Made by a program: the position numbers and the translations under genes. Below are positions 9,023-17,185 of a stretch of DNA of 40,598 nucleotides, in pieces (positions within the stretch are counted from its first letter, which is position 1; each line of letters starts with the position of its first letter). This DNA is from Desulfobacterales bacterium HSG2. GTDB taxonomy: Bacteria; Desulfobacterota; Desulfobacteria; Desulfobacterales; 4be13. The stretch covers positions 1 to 40,598 of the forward strand of contig JAUCGI010000030.1 in NCBI GenBank assembly GCA_030378035.1, in the 5' to 3' direction. The notes below the pieces were generated by a model. The model was not told the DNA's origin. It saw only the letters and a list, made by a program, of their open reading frames with translations, and made no database searches.

Positions 9023-9931
9023 TCATGTTTGTTTTCCCTGGAATATATCTCTTTTTTCCAGCGTATTTTTTATGAGGTCAAGGGTTTCCCTTTTCTTGAG
9101 AGCCCACATAGGGGCGACAAGTTCTTCGCGGTGAGGATCACCGGTGAGTCGCTGGATGATCATCTTCCGGGGAATGAGTTGTAAAAAATCACAAACGATA
9201 TCCACATATTCCTGCTGTTCAAGGCATTTGTAAGCTCCCTCCCGGTATAACTGTTCAAGCCGCGTTCCCTTTATGACATAAAGCAGATGGAGCTTGATGC
9301 CGTCTATGCCCATATCCGCGACGGCTCTCGCTGTTTCAAGCATCCGGGCTTTGTCTTCACCGGGAAGCCCCAGGATGACATGCGCGCATATCTTTATCCC
9401 CCTGCCTTTTGTGATTTCCACCGCCTTTCCGAAGCATTGAAAATCATGACCCCGGTTTATCCGTGCAAGGGTCGGGTCGTGTGCGGACTGCAGACCGTAT
9501 TCGATCCAGATCAGATAATTTTCTGCATAGCCCTGCAAAAGTTTCAGGACCGGTTCGTCCACACAATCGGGCCGTGTGCCGATGGAAAGACCGACCATAT
9601 CTTCAACGGTCAGCGCTTCTTCGTAAAGGCTTCTGAGCCTTTCAGCAGGGGCGTAGGTATTGGAGAACGATTGGAAATAGGCGATGAATTTTTTCGCTTT
9701 GTATCGCCTTGAAAGCATTTTTTTCCCCTTAATGAGCTGATCAGTGATGCTGAGTCCCTTTGCATGGGCACCTGTTCCGGATCCCCGGGCGTTGCAGTAG
9801 ATACATCCCCCGGTGGAAACCGTGCCGTCTCTGTTGGGACAGGAAAAGCCCGCATCTATGGTTATCTTCTGGACCCTGCACCCGAATATGCTTCTGAGAC
9901 AGGTGTTTAAATCATTATATCTTTTGTTCAT
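9023..9931 (-). CDS. yhcC: Radical SAM protein of the YhcC / TIGR01212 family
   Basis: The 302-residue product has Cys31, Cys43 and Cys46 in SCPNRDGT...GGCIYC, the spaced cysteine set that binds the 4Fe-4S cluster in this radical SAM family. The typical N-terminus MNKRYNDLN...FGCRVQKITIDAGF decides the start at 9931; an ATG nine codons upstream (9958) is possible, and neither has a strong ribosome site. Later family segments include IGTRPDC, EYGLQSAHD and GLPGED. The exact reaction of YhcC proteins is not firmly known. The stop codon is immediately followed by the hexamer array. Confidence 0.9.
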   Translation of the reverse strand: MNKRYNDLNTCLRSIFGCRVQKITIDAGFSCPNRDGTVSTGGCIYCNARGSGTGAHAKGLSITDQLIKGKKMLSRRYKAKKFIAYFQSFSNTYAPAERLRSLYEEALTVEDMVGLSIGTRPDCVDEPVLKLLQGYAENYLIWIEYGLQSAHDPTLARINRGHDFQCFGKAVEITKGRGIKICAHVILGLPGEDKARMLETARAVADMGIDGIKLHLLYVIKGTRLEQLYREGAYKCLEQQEYVDIVCDFLQLIPRKMIIQRLTGDPHREELVAPMWALKKRETLDLIKNTLEKRDIFQGKQT

Positions 9932-10019
9932 GCTATCTGCCTGTGATGTCCCGAACATCTGAAATAAGCTTGCAATCGCCCGTTAAGTATCCTCTGGCCT
10001 TGGCAACTACTCTTTAGGG

Positions 10020-10134
10020 CATAAGGGCTTAATCTTAATCTTGCTCTTGCTCTTGCTCTTGCTCTTTATCCTGATAAAGAGCAAGAGCAAGAGCAAGATA
10101 AAGAGATTTAGAAATCTTTAAGTTTACACTTATG
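10020..10134. mobile_element. MITE-like element, family A (CATAAG ends) with hexamer-palindrome core
   Basis: The 115-bp element has ends CATAAG...CTTATG; the right end reads AAGTTTACACTTATG. It is bounded by a perfect 10-bp direct repeat CTCTTTAGGG at 10010-10019 and 10135-10144, the mark of a transposition-type insertion. The core is an array of CTTGCT hexamers followed by its reverse complement. There is no coding capacity, so movement would need a transposase in trans. A second family A copy lies at 19032-19152. Confidence 0.85.
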
Positions 10135-10176
10135 CTCTTTAGGGGGATACACCCTTGAAATGCAAAGATGCTCCTT

Positions 10177-10932
10177 TTATGCTGTTTTCTTCAGCACAAA
10201 AATATAATCTCCCACATGTTGATCATCAAACACCTCAGTTCCCTCATCGGGCCACATTTTGTGTTCTTCCGCAATCACAAATCCGTTGGAAACGAAGTCC
10301 TGTACAATATACTCATAATACACTTTGTGTTCCTCTTCGGATTTCATACTGAGGGCACACAGGTTCGTCCATGCCTGTAATTTTTTCTCCGACATCGTTT
10401 CATGTTGTTTGATCCATTCAATCCTCTGTAAATAAAACTCCTCGTTGGCATTTGAAAATTCCCGGGAGTTCAGAAATTTTGCAACCAGCATTTCATAGAC
10501 AATCAATACACCTTTGGGAGAGAGAAGCTGATGAATATTGTGTAAAAATTCGGACTTCCGCGAATTTTCCAGATGATGATAGGCATTGACCAACAACACA
10601 ATGTCAGCTTTCTCATCTGGCTCAAAGCGCATGACATCTGCTTGGAGAAATGTGAAGTTTCTTGCCTCAGCCATCCGTTCCTGTGCCGTATCCAGAAAGG
10701 GACGATTAATATCAACCCCTGTGTATGTTATATCAGGCAGTTCGACAAGCATCTCGGCGATGACGCCTGTTCCGCAGCACAGATCCAAGACCGATGCTCC
10801 GGCAGATGTCACATGCTTCGCCACCAAATTCCTTATCGGGGCATAAAATTTTTGGACATAGTCATCAGACAAGGTTGCATCGTAAACATCTGATGGCTGA
10901 TCATAAATATTCATATTATCAAATGTTTCCAT
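10177..10932 (-). CDS. Class I SAM-dependent methyltransferase (phosphonate cluster)
   Basis: The 251-residue product starts at ATG 10932, supported by AGGAG eight bases upstream; ten more codons upstream are open but have no site. The SAM-binding fold is clear: motif I VLDLCCGTGVIAEML, an acidic end of strand beta-2 at GVDINRP, and a later NAYHHLEN segment typical of small-molecule methyltransferases. The acceptor is not predictable from sequence. It is the last of three methyltransferases downstream of the AEP transaminase on the same strand. A role in modifying the phosphonate product is inferred from position only. The gap of about 220 bp to the next methyltransferase contains repeat sequence. 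Confidence 0.87.
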   Translation of the reverse strand: METFDNMNIYDQPSDVYDATLSDDYVQKFYAPIRNLVAKHVTSAGASVLDLCCGTGVIAEMLVELPDITYTGVDINRPFLDTAQERMAEARNFTFLQADVMRFEPDEKADIVLLVNAYHHLENSRKSEFLHNIHQLLSPKGVLIVYEMLVAKFLNSREFSNANEEFYLQRIEWIKQHETMSEKKLQAWTNLCALSMKSEEEHKVYYEYIVQDFVSNGFVIAEEHKMWPDEGTEVFDDQHVGDYIFVLKKTA

Positions 10933-11057
10933 AGAATTTTCTCCTGAAAAAAATCGTGACAAGAGCGAAGCAACTATACAAGCCGTTCGATAAGCTTGTC
11001 AAGGATATAATTGGCATCCGTTTTCAACATTGGGCGCGATATGGGGGAAGACTTTAG

Positions 11058-11158
11058 TCATCGGAACCTCCTGAACGCTAAATTATAATTCGCTTTTATA
11101 CCAGATTTGCGGGCTTATCAATACAAAAAAGCGGCCTCCCCAAATCCGTTATAATCAG
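11058..11158. repeat. Truncated copy of the 155-bp element found at 17868-18022
   Basis: About 100 bp closely match 17919-18022, from TCATCGGAA through a shared AAATTAT and AAAAAAGCGGCCTCCCC to the family B end CCGTTATAATCAG. No left terminal repeat is recognisable. The right end overlaps the preceding gene: the TGA stop of the methyltransferase at 11155-11157 lies inside the terminal CTGATT. The insertion therefore fixes the C-terminus of that protein. Confidence 0.75.
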
Positions 11159-12000
11159 GATAATTTTTCATCTTTTCGGGCAAAAACACAGGTGGTTTGG
11201 CCGATATTCCGGCGAAGGGTTTCCCGGGCCTCAAGATAGCGCGCCATACTGCCATCCTCGTTCATCGTTCGCACTCGCTCCAATGCATGCTCCAACTCCT
11301 CGTTTGTCGCCAGGGACCAGGTGGAATCGCCATCCCGATAGTTCTTCCTGAGAGGCCCCTTGGAATCCAGGTAGTTTCCTCCCTGCAGAACAGAATTCAA
11401 TGGGACAATATTACCTCTGAAGTTGAAGCCGCTTTCCTCCAACATCGAAACCAGGAGTTCCAGACGCGGAAATCGTCTGGCTATCCGATCCACTGCCGCG
11501 GGAATCAAGTCCGCCCACCAGAAACCATCAAAGAGCTGCGGGTGGCTGCTGGTATTAACCACCAACACACCCTGGGGGCGAAGCACCCGATATGCCTCTG
11601 CCAACATTCTGCGCACCGGGGAAAAATTCTCCTGGTCCGCCTTCTCAGTATTCAGGTGGTGAAGAACCTGGTTGCACATTATACCGTCAAAAGTGTCTGC
11701 TTCGTAGGGAAGATCAAGGAGACTTCCCAAATCCACTCGTATGTTCGGATTGTTCTGAAATTTTTCCCGCGCCTGGGTCAGCATTCCCTCATTAAATTCC
11801 AACCCGACCAGCATGCCCACTTTTCCATCCAATGCCCGGATATAGTTTCCGGTGCCGCACCCGGCATCCAGAATAGTCTGCTCTTGCAAGGGACAGGGAT
11901 TGGAAGCAAAGCATCCCAGCAAAATCTCTGTCCCGATAGGAACACGTGTATTATCGTAATTTTTGGATGTTTCGTGATAGTTTTCAAACTCAGCTTTCAT
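11155..12000 (-). CDS. Class I SAM-dependent methyltransferase (phosphonate cluster)
   Basis: The 281-residue product starts at ATG 12000 (MKAEFENYHETSKNYDNTR), the usual start context for this type. The frame remains open 48 codons further upstream, but that stretch only translates a heptamer array. Motif I is ILDAGCGTGNYIRAL, followed by VGLEFNEGML, the CNQVLHHL segment and a LRPQGVLVVNTS strand. The acceptor is unknown. The stop codon is provided by the end of an inverted-repeat element, so the original C-terminus may have been different. It is co-directional with the phosphonate genes and separated from the next methyltransferase by a heptamer array. Confidence 0.88.
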   Translation of the reverse strand: MKAEFENYHETSKNYDNTRVPIGTEILLGCFASNPCPLQEQTILDAGCGTGNYIRALDGKVGMLVGLEFNEGMLTQAREKFQNNPNIRVDLGSLLDLPYEADTFDGIMCNQVLHHLNTEKADQENFSPVRRMLAEAYRVLRPQGVLVVNTSSHPQLFDGFWWADLIPAAVDRIARRFPRLELLVSMLEESGFNFRGNIVPLNSVLQGGNYLDSKGPLRKNYRDGDSTWSLATNEELEHALERVRTMNEDGSMARYLEARETLRRNIGQTTCVFARKDEKLS

Positions 12001-12017
12001 AATTTGAAGTTTCCCCA

Positions 12018-12108
12018 TTGCTTGTTGCTTGTTGCTTGTTGCTTGTTGCCAGAGATCGGAGACCAGAAGCCTGAGATCACCGGCAACCGGCAACCGGCAA
12101 CCGGCAAC
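12018..12108. repeat. Inverted heptamer arrays (GTTGCTT and CGGCAAC)
   Basis: About five GTTGCTT units are followed by a spacer of roughly 30 bp and about four CGGCAAC units. Read on the other strand, the right array is GTTGCCG, so the arms are inverted copies of a slightly different heptamer. The array sits between two methyltransferase genes and is translated only in the spurious N-terminal extension of the downstream one. Confidence 0.85.
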
Positions 12109-12115
12109 TGAAAAT

Positions 12116-12781
12116 TCATGTTTCAAGTTTCCGCCCTTCAACAATCAGTCCGCAAGAGCTTATCTCGTGAATGAAAGGCTGAAATCCTGCCTCGGAAATC
12201 AAGGTTCGGAAGTAGTTCCGGGGATAAGCAGCTCCGATGTGGTCGCCTTCAAAAATGACATGGTCGCCGATTATTTTTTCTATTTTCATGCCCACATTTT
12301 TGTAGTATTTCAGTCGTTCTTCAAGTACCTCTTTTCCTAAGCGATATGAACTGATAAAGATATGTTTGCCAACCATCTGAGCAAGGTTCTGAAATACCAG
12401 GGAATGACTTTTCTGTTGTATGTTACCAATGGTGTTCCATGCAAGAAGGGCAACTTCAAAAGTGCCGTTAACATGCGTTGTTATTTCCTCGGCAGAACAA
12501 TTGATCACACTGACATTTGGCAGGTCGGCTACGACTGACTCTGCCATGGCGACCATTTGTTCGGCATAATCGATTCCCACGATTTTTTGTACATGAGGAG
12601 CCAGAAGCTGCAGATAACGACCGGCTCCGCAGCCAATGTCAAGCACACTTTCCGAACCGGCTATCCGTTCAATAATGAACCGTTCTTCTGCCTTCATATA
12701 TTCTTTTATTCCCGAGGTCATAAGACTAAAGTCCATGAATTTATGACCGTTTCCTTCATATAAGCTCTGATTGTCCGGCAT
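12116..12781 (-). CDS. Class I SAM-dependent methyltransferase (phosphonate cluster)
   Basis: The 221-residue product starts at ATG 12781 with a strong GGAGG four bases upstream. Motif I is VLDIGCGAGRYLQLL and the beta-2 acidic end is GIDYAEQM; NCSAEEI follows at the position of the adenine-binding residue. The short C-terminal half (FEGDHIGAAYPRNYFRTLISEAGF) should hold the acceptor site, and no acceptor family is recognised. It is the first gene after the AEP transaminase, from which it is separated by a 330-bp inverted-repeat element. Modification of 2-aminoethylphosphonate or its conjugate is a positional inference. Confidence 0.88.
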   Translation of the reverse strand: MPDNQSLYEGNGHKFMDFSLMTSGIKEYMKAEERFIIERIAGSESVLDIGCGAGRYLQLLAPHVQKIVGIDYAEQMVAMAESVVADLPNVSVINCSAEEITTHVNGTFEVALLAWNTIGNIQQKSHSLVFQNLAQMVGKHIFISSYRLGKEVLEERLKYYKNVGMKIEKIIGDHVIFEGDHIGAAYPRNYFRTLISEAGFQPFIHEISSCGLIVEGRKLET

Positions 12782-12836
12782 ATTTCCTCCCTATGATTGA
12801 CTATTATTTTTTTAATTTCTTCAATGGTCAATGGTC

Positions 12837-13168
12837 TTGGTTCTGACGGATTTTGTGGTCCGAATCCGTCTTTGACCGCAGAGCACACAGAGGAGGCACG
12901 GAGAACCGCGGAGGGCTTCTCCCGACTCCGTGCCTCCTCTGTGTCCTCTGCGGTTTCCGCGGTTTGAAACTGTGCGAAACGGGCGTATTCACGACTCGGG
13001 GGAGGATGTTCGAATTCCCCCGATCAGGACGCTGATGAACGCGGAAACACGCTGACAACAAAAAAATCCGCGTGTGTCCGCGTTCATCCGCGTCCATCGG
13101 GGGAACAAGCGATGTCCCCCAATTTGTAAAATGCGCCCGTGCGGAACCACAAAATCCGTCAGAACCGG
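12837..13168. mobile_element. MITE-like element with 25-bp terminal inverted repeats and internal palindromes
   Basis: The left end contains GGTTCTGACGGATTTTGTGG (from 12839). The right end is its inverted copy ending at 13166, with one indel. The flanks CAATGGTC (12829-12836) and CAATAGTC (13169-13176) match at 7 of 8 positions, a probable 8-bp target duplication. The interior holds a 28-bp palindrome at 12876-12903 / 12926-12953 (27 of 28 paired) and a second one around 13022-13100 (GGACGCTGATGAACGC and its complement). Part of the interior recurs inverted at 18608-18737. Confidence 0.7.
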
Positions 13169-13174
13169 CAATAG

Positions 13175-14302
13175 TCAATTTTCAATAGTTAATCCCCTCA
13201 CTCTCATTTCCTTTAAAATATCTTTGAATACACAAAGAAAATTATTAATATCATGATGATCAACAGCGCCAAGAACCGCTAATCTGAATGATTTCAATTT
13301 GCCGACCTTGCCAGGATAGATTGTGAATCCTTTCTCGTATAACCTGTCATGCATTATTTCAAAATCAAAATCAGGATCTTCAGGATATAATATGGTTATC
13401 AGCAGGTTGGATTCCTCTGTAGGATTCGTCAGAATTCTGAACCCCATCTCCGTTATCCCGTTTCTCAGAGTTTCCCAGCTTTTTCTGTAGCGTTCATACC
13501 TGTTTTCCGCTCCTTCCTGCAAAAACTCATCGATAGCCCTTCGGAGCGCGTAAATTGTCTGAACCGGTGGTGTGAACTGCATTTGACCGCTTTTCAGAAA
13601 AAAATCATATTGGCTGTACAGATCAAGATAAAACGACCTTTTCGGGTAATCCTTTAATTTTTCCAATTCATGTTTGTCACAGATCACAAAACAGACTCCG
13701 GCCATTCCCTGGATACATTTGTTGGAAGTTGACATCATAAAATCAATGTCATACTTCTTTATATCAGCAGGAATGCCGGCAAAACTTGAGATAGCATCAA
13801 CGATAAACACTTTGTCATATTGCTTTGCCATCTCCCCGATCTCTCTTACCGGATTTAACAAACCGGTAGTTGTTTCATGGTGAACAATGGCCACACAGGC
13901 TATTTCCGGATCATTTCGCAGGGCTGACTCCACATCTTTTACCCTGGGAAGCGTTGCCTGATCAAAGGTCAGTTCCACAGGTGCAACAGCATAAGCTTTG
14001 GCAATTTCAACCATCCGCTTGCCATAGGCACCATTATTGATAATAAGAATCTTTTTACCAGGGGGGGTGACAGAATTAATCACAGCATCCATGCCCGCGG
14101 TTCCGGAACCCCCGAACAGAATGCATACATAGTTTTCTTCGTCACCCCCGGCGATTTTCACCAAATCCCTGCACACAGATTCAGTCAGCAGGCCAAACTC
14201 TTTTTCTCGCGGACAAATGTCCGGAACAACCTGGGCGTACTTAACCGTATCAGTTGTGGTGGCAGGACCGGGATTCAATAAAATGTTTCTTTTGATTTCC
14301 AT
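13175..14302 (-). CDS. phnW: 2-aminoethylphosphonate:pyruvate-type aminotransferase
   Basis: The 375-residue fold-type I PLP enzyme starts at ATG 14302, giving the family N-terminus RNILLNPGPATTTDTVKYAQ. The 19 extra upstream codons come from a neighbouring inverted-repeat element. The PLP lysine is Lys195 in STSNKCIQG, and GGSGTAGMDAVI and DAISSFAG are further family segments. It interconverts 2-aminoethylphosphonate with phosphonoacetaldehyde. Next to PEP mutase and phosphonopyruvate decarboxylase it should run in the biosynthetic direction, making AEP. The gene follows the decarboxylase with an element of about 136 bp in between. Another small acceptor of the transamination cannot be excluded. 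Confidence 0.92.
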   Translation of the reverse strand: MEIKRNILLNPGPATTTDTVKYAQVVPDICPREKEFGLLTESVCRDLVKIAGGDEENYVCILFGGSGTAGMDAVINSVTPPGKKILIINNGAYGKRMVEIAKAYAVAPVELTFDQATLPRVKDVESALRNDPEIACVAIVHHETTTGLLNPVREIGEMAKQYDKVFIVDAISSFAGIPADIKKYDIDFMMSTSNKCIQGMAGVCFVICDKHELEKLKDYPKRSFYLDLYSQYDFFLKSGQMQFTPPVQTIYALRRAIDEFLQEGAENRYERYRKSWETLRNGITEMGFRILTNPTEESNLLITILYPEDPDFDFEIMHDRLYEKGFTIYPGKVGKLKSFRLAVLGAVDHHDINNFLCVFKDILKEMRVRGLTIEN

Positions 14303-14321
14303 GAAATCAGTATTCCTATTC

Positions 14322-14457
14322 CAATACTTCGGACACTTTTTGTAATCCACCATTTTCATTGGGTCTGATGATTTTCAACTTGAAAATTGAAATCGTCTGA
14401 TTTCAACAAGTCAGTTTTTTCATCATCCCTGATTTTCAAAAACTGTCCGAAGTATTG
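14322..14457. mobile_element. 136-bp inverted-repeat element between decarboxylase and transaminase genes
   Basis: The ends CAATACTTCGGACA (14322-14335) and TGTCCGAAGTATTG (14444-14457) are perfect inverted copies; pairing extends to 21 bp with one mismatch. CTATTC lies directly outside each end (14316-14321 and 14458-14463), a 6-bp duplication. The interior is a hairpin-rich run of TTTTCAA and TTGAAAA. It separates two genes of one operon and could affect read-through between them. Confidence 0.75.
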
Positions 14458-14481
14458 CTATTCGGCACCTTCATTCAATTG

Positions 14482-15612
14482 TCATGTTTGCCTGAGAAAA
14501 TTCATGAATGCCTGTTTATTTTCTTCAGGTGTTGTCACAGGTCTTCCGAGATCAGGTCTGGCCCCGATGTTTACCCGTATCTCCAAAAGGCCTGGTCCGG
14601 CAGTATTTTGCAAACCTTCAAGCTGTTCTTTTATTTCCGCTTCTGTCGTTGCGGAAAAATATGCCTGGTACCCGCTGGCTTTGGCAATTGCCGGAATGTC
14701 CATAACATCTGCCGCGGTGGGTTGTCCCCCAACAGAGTCGTGGGCAAAATTATTGAAAACAATATGTTTGAAATTAGGGGGCTGCAATTTACCTATGACA
14801 GCAAGCCCCCCCGCATGCATAATCAGTGCGCCGTCTCCGTCAAAACAATAAACATTTCTCCGGGGTTGCTGCAAAGCAATTCCAAGCGCAATGGCAGAAG
14901 CATGCCCCATGGAACCGACAGTCAGAAAATCCCGGGAATGTCCCTGTTTCAGCGATTCCCTCAGCTCATAAATTTCTCTTGATGTTTTGCCTGTTGTGGA
15001 AACAATAACATCTGTTTCACTTAAAAATGAAACAACCAGCTTAACTGCCTCCTCCCTGTTCAGGGAGTAACGGGTTTCATTTTTGTTTTGCAGGGCATAA
15101 GGTTCAAAAGTCCCTTTTCTGACAAGCAGTGCAAAGGGGGACTGATTTTCTGCCAGATACTGAGCCGCTGTTTTCAAAACCCCCCTGGTTTCCTCTGCTG
15201 AATCAGGGAGGACTGTCCAGGGTATCTCGAGATTATCCAGCATACCACAGGTCACCCTGCCCTGCTTGATATGCTGCGGTTCATCCTTTATCCCCGGTTC
15301 TCCCCGCCAGCCGATAATCAGTAGCATGGGTATGGAATAGACTTCCCTGTCAGCCAGTGATGTCAGAGGATTGACACAATTCCCCAAACCCGAATTCTGC
15401 ATGAAGACCACCCCCGGTTTCCCGCTGGCAAGATAATATCCCGCGGCGCAGGCAATCGCGTTTCCTTCATTGGCCGCAGTGATATTATTCTTTTCCGAAA
15501 TGTGGTCTGTGGTGTATGCATTAAAGTTTTTGAGTAAGGAGTCGGGGACCCCGGTAAAAAAATTAATTTTGCATTTGCCCAGCATGTCCACGAAAGCCTT
15601 GCAACTTATCAT
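14482..15612 (-). CDS. aepY: Phosphonopyruvate decarboxylase
   Basis: The 376-residue thiamine-diphosphate enzyme decarboxylates phosphonopyruvate to phosphonoacetaldehyde, the step that makes PEP mutase flux irreversible. The N-terminal domain has FFTGVPDSLLKNF and the catalytic-side segment AANEGNAIACAAGYYLA. The ThDP/Mg motif is CFDGDGALIMHAGGLAVIG (about residues 254-272) with the following NFAHDSVGGQPT. The start at 15612 matches the family N-terminus and has AGGGA six bases upstream. It overlaps the end of the PEP mutase gene by 50 bases, so the two are translated together. Sulfopyruvate decarboxylase is the main alternative, but the neighbours decide for phosphonate. Confidence 0.94.
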   Translation of the reverse strand: MISCKAFVDMLGKCKINFFTGVPDSLLKNFNAYTTDHISEKNNITAANEGNAIACAAGYYLASGKPGVVFMQNSGLGNCVNPLTSLADREVYSIPMLLIIGWRGEPGIKDEPQHIKQGRVTCGMLDNLEIPWTVLPDSAEETRGVLKTAAQYLAENQSPFALLVRKGTFEPYALQNKNETRYSLNREEAVKLVVSFLSETDVIVSTTGKTSREIYELRESLKQGHSRDFLTVGSMGHASAIALGIALQQPRRNVYCFDGDGALIMHAGGLAVIGKLQPPNFKHIVFNNFAHDSVGGQPTAADVMDIPAIAKASGYQAYFSATTEAEIKEQLEGLQNTAGPGLLEIRVNIGARPDLGRPVTTPEENKQAFMNFLRQT

Positions 15613-16597
15613 TATGTTTCCCTTCCGGAAGAATCAGTGAACTCTGCACCGGCCAGTTTGCCATATTTTTCTTGTCCATTGGCACCCTTGCTGCCGGACC
15701 GATATTTCGGATAATTTCATAAGCTTTTTGCTGAAAAATCTTTTCAGCATCCTTCATCTCAAATGTTCCCTGAAGTTCAAACAAATCCTTAACAGGAATC
15801 AGTTTGGAACTGATAGTACTGATCCCTCCTGATTCCCGTATTTCGCTCAAACTCCGCTGTATTGCGGTGACCACGGTTCTGACGACAAAATTGGCATAGA
15901 TGACCATCTTGATCCCGGGATAGGCTTTGATCCTTTCTTCGGTAAAAGAAGGATAATTCGTCGGCACGATAACCAAGGGCATACCATTATCCCATGCCTT
16001 CACAAATTCAATGATCTCCGAGGGATCCTTCTTTTTCGAATGAATCATTATCCCATCCGCACCTGCCTTGACATAGGCTTTTGCTCTCCTCATGGCCTCT
16101 TTTTGCCCATAACCGGCGATTAAGGCTTCTACCCGGGCGATCAGCATGAAGCTCTTTGTCCGTTGTGCTGCTTTGCCGGCCATGATCTTCCCGACAAAGT
16201 CCCTGGCAGAAGCTAGTTCTTTTCTTTCCCCTTCAAGAAGGCTGTTTTGTTTGGGAAATACGTTATCTTCCATAATAACGCCTGCAATTCCTGCCGCTTC
16301 GAATTTTTCGACCATTCGGCTGACATTGTTACAGTTGCCATAGCCTTGGTCAACGTCAGCAACAACAGGAATGTCAACCGCGTCATTCATTGCGATGGCG
16401 GCATTAAGATAGTTCGTCATCGTCAGGATATTGGCATCAGGAAGAAGGTGAGATGCTGAAATTTCAAGAGAAGAAGCCCATACACCTTCAAATCCGGCAT
16501 TTTCGACTAGCTTGGCCGTCAGACCGTTATGTGCTCCTACGAGTTTGATAATTCCTGGTTTCCTGAACATCTTGCGTAATTTTTCAGATTTTGTCAT
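15563..16597 (-). CDS. aepX: Phosphoenolpyruvate phosphomutase
   Basis: The 344-residue isocitrate-lyase superfamily enzyme rearranges PEP to phosphonopyruvate, the entry step of most phosphonate pathways. The start at 16597 (MTKSEKLRKMFRKPG) follows GGAGG, although the gap of 12 bases is long. The core shows VWASSLEISASHLLPDAN, VADVDQGYGN and the gating loop EDNVFPKQNSL at 110-120. The family signature is EDK-x5-NS. Here the third position is Asn112 in place of Lys, whereas Lys116 and Asn118, equivalent to the catalytic loop Lys120 and Asn122 of the mussel enzyme, are kept. The loop and the adjacent decarboxylase make a plain lyase unlikely. Confidence 0.93.
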   Translation of the reverse strand: MTKSEKLRKMFRKPGIIKLVGAHNGLTAKLVENAGFEGVWASSLEISASHLLPDANILTMTNYLNAAIAMNDAVDIPVVADVDQGYGNCNNVSRMVEKFEAAGIAGVIMEDNVFPKQNSLLEGERKELASARDFVGKIMAGKAAQRTKSFMLIARVEALIAGYGQKEAMRRAKAYVKAGADGIMIHSKKKDPSEIIEFVKAWDNGMPLVIVPTNYPSFTEERIKAYPGIKMVIYANFVVRTVVTAIQRSLSEIRESGGISTISSKLIPVKDLFELQGTFEMKDAEKIFQQKAYEIIRNIGPAARVPMDKKNMANWPVQSSLILPEGKHNDKLQGFRGHAGQMQN

Positions 16598-16764
16598 ATT
16601 TACTGGTTTCCTCCACAGCCGCAAGTTCTCCGGAAATTTTGAAGAGCATTCCGATAACTGCCTGAAATCATTAATTCAGAGCATTTCATGTCTGTTTTCC
16701 GGCACTGATAATTTCCGTACGAGAATTTGCGGCTGACGAATGGTCTCCTTTCCTAATTTTTTCC

Positions 16765-16894
16765 CTGATTATAACGGATTTAGGGGAGTTCGGTGAACAT
16801 GACCTTGACCTTGACCTTGACCTTGAACGTGAACATTCATTTACGGGTCAAGTATAAGTTCAAGTTCAAGGCTCCCTAAATCCGTTATAATCAG
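16765..16894. mobile_element. MITE-like element, family B (CTGATTATAACGG ends), CTTGAC-hexamer core
   Basis: The 130-bp element is bounded by CTGATTATAACGGATTTAGG and its inverted copy. The core is a CTTGAC hexamer run, a short spacer, then AAGTTC units as the opposite arm. Flanks TTTTTTCC and CTTTTTCT agree at 6 of 8 positions, a possible decayed 8-bp duplication. It lies about 165 bp upstream of the PEP mutase start. Confidence 0.8.
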
Positions 16895-17185
16895 CTTTTT
16901 CTTTGTTTTTGTCAGTTTGTACAGATGTCAATAGTTATCAATACAATCTTGAGACATCCTTCATTATCCAATTAACAGTTGTGCTGTAACCGAGGAGTGC
17001 TGAAATGAAATTTTAGCAGTGTTTCAGCCAATCTTGAACTACACAGTTTTTCAGACAAAATGCAGGGGCAGTCTCTGTGGCTGCCCTTGTCAATGGAGAT
17101 AAATCCATGCAACAGAGGACAGCCACGGATTACCCTCTGCAAATGATGTGAAATTTAATTTCTGAAAATCTGCATACCGCCGCCG
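16895..17185. other. Gene-free spacer between PEP mutase region and upstream methyltransferase
   Basis: No coding frame or RNA gene is supported. Small hairpins are visible: GCTGAAAT...ATTTTAGC near 17002-17020, and GGGCAG...CTGCCC near 17069-17090. The second could end transcription of the methyltransferase gene at 17186 on the minus strand. Confidence 0.4.

Noticed and set aside
8801-9080. ORF encoding Leu/Ser- and Lys/Ile-rich repeats
   Set aside because: Hexamer arrays keep all frames open; no gene features.
12001-12144. 48-residue N-terminal extension of the methyltransferase at 11155-12000
   Set aside because: It translates GTTGCTT/CGGCAAC repeats and the family start is at 12000.
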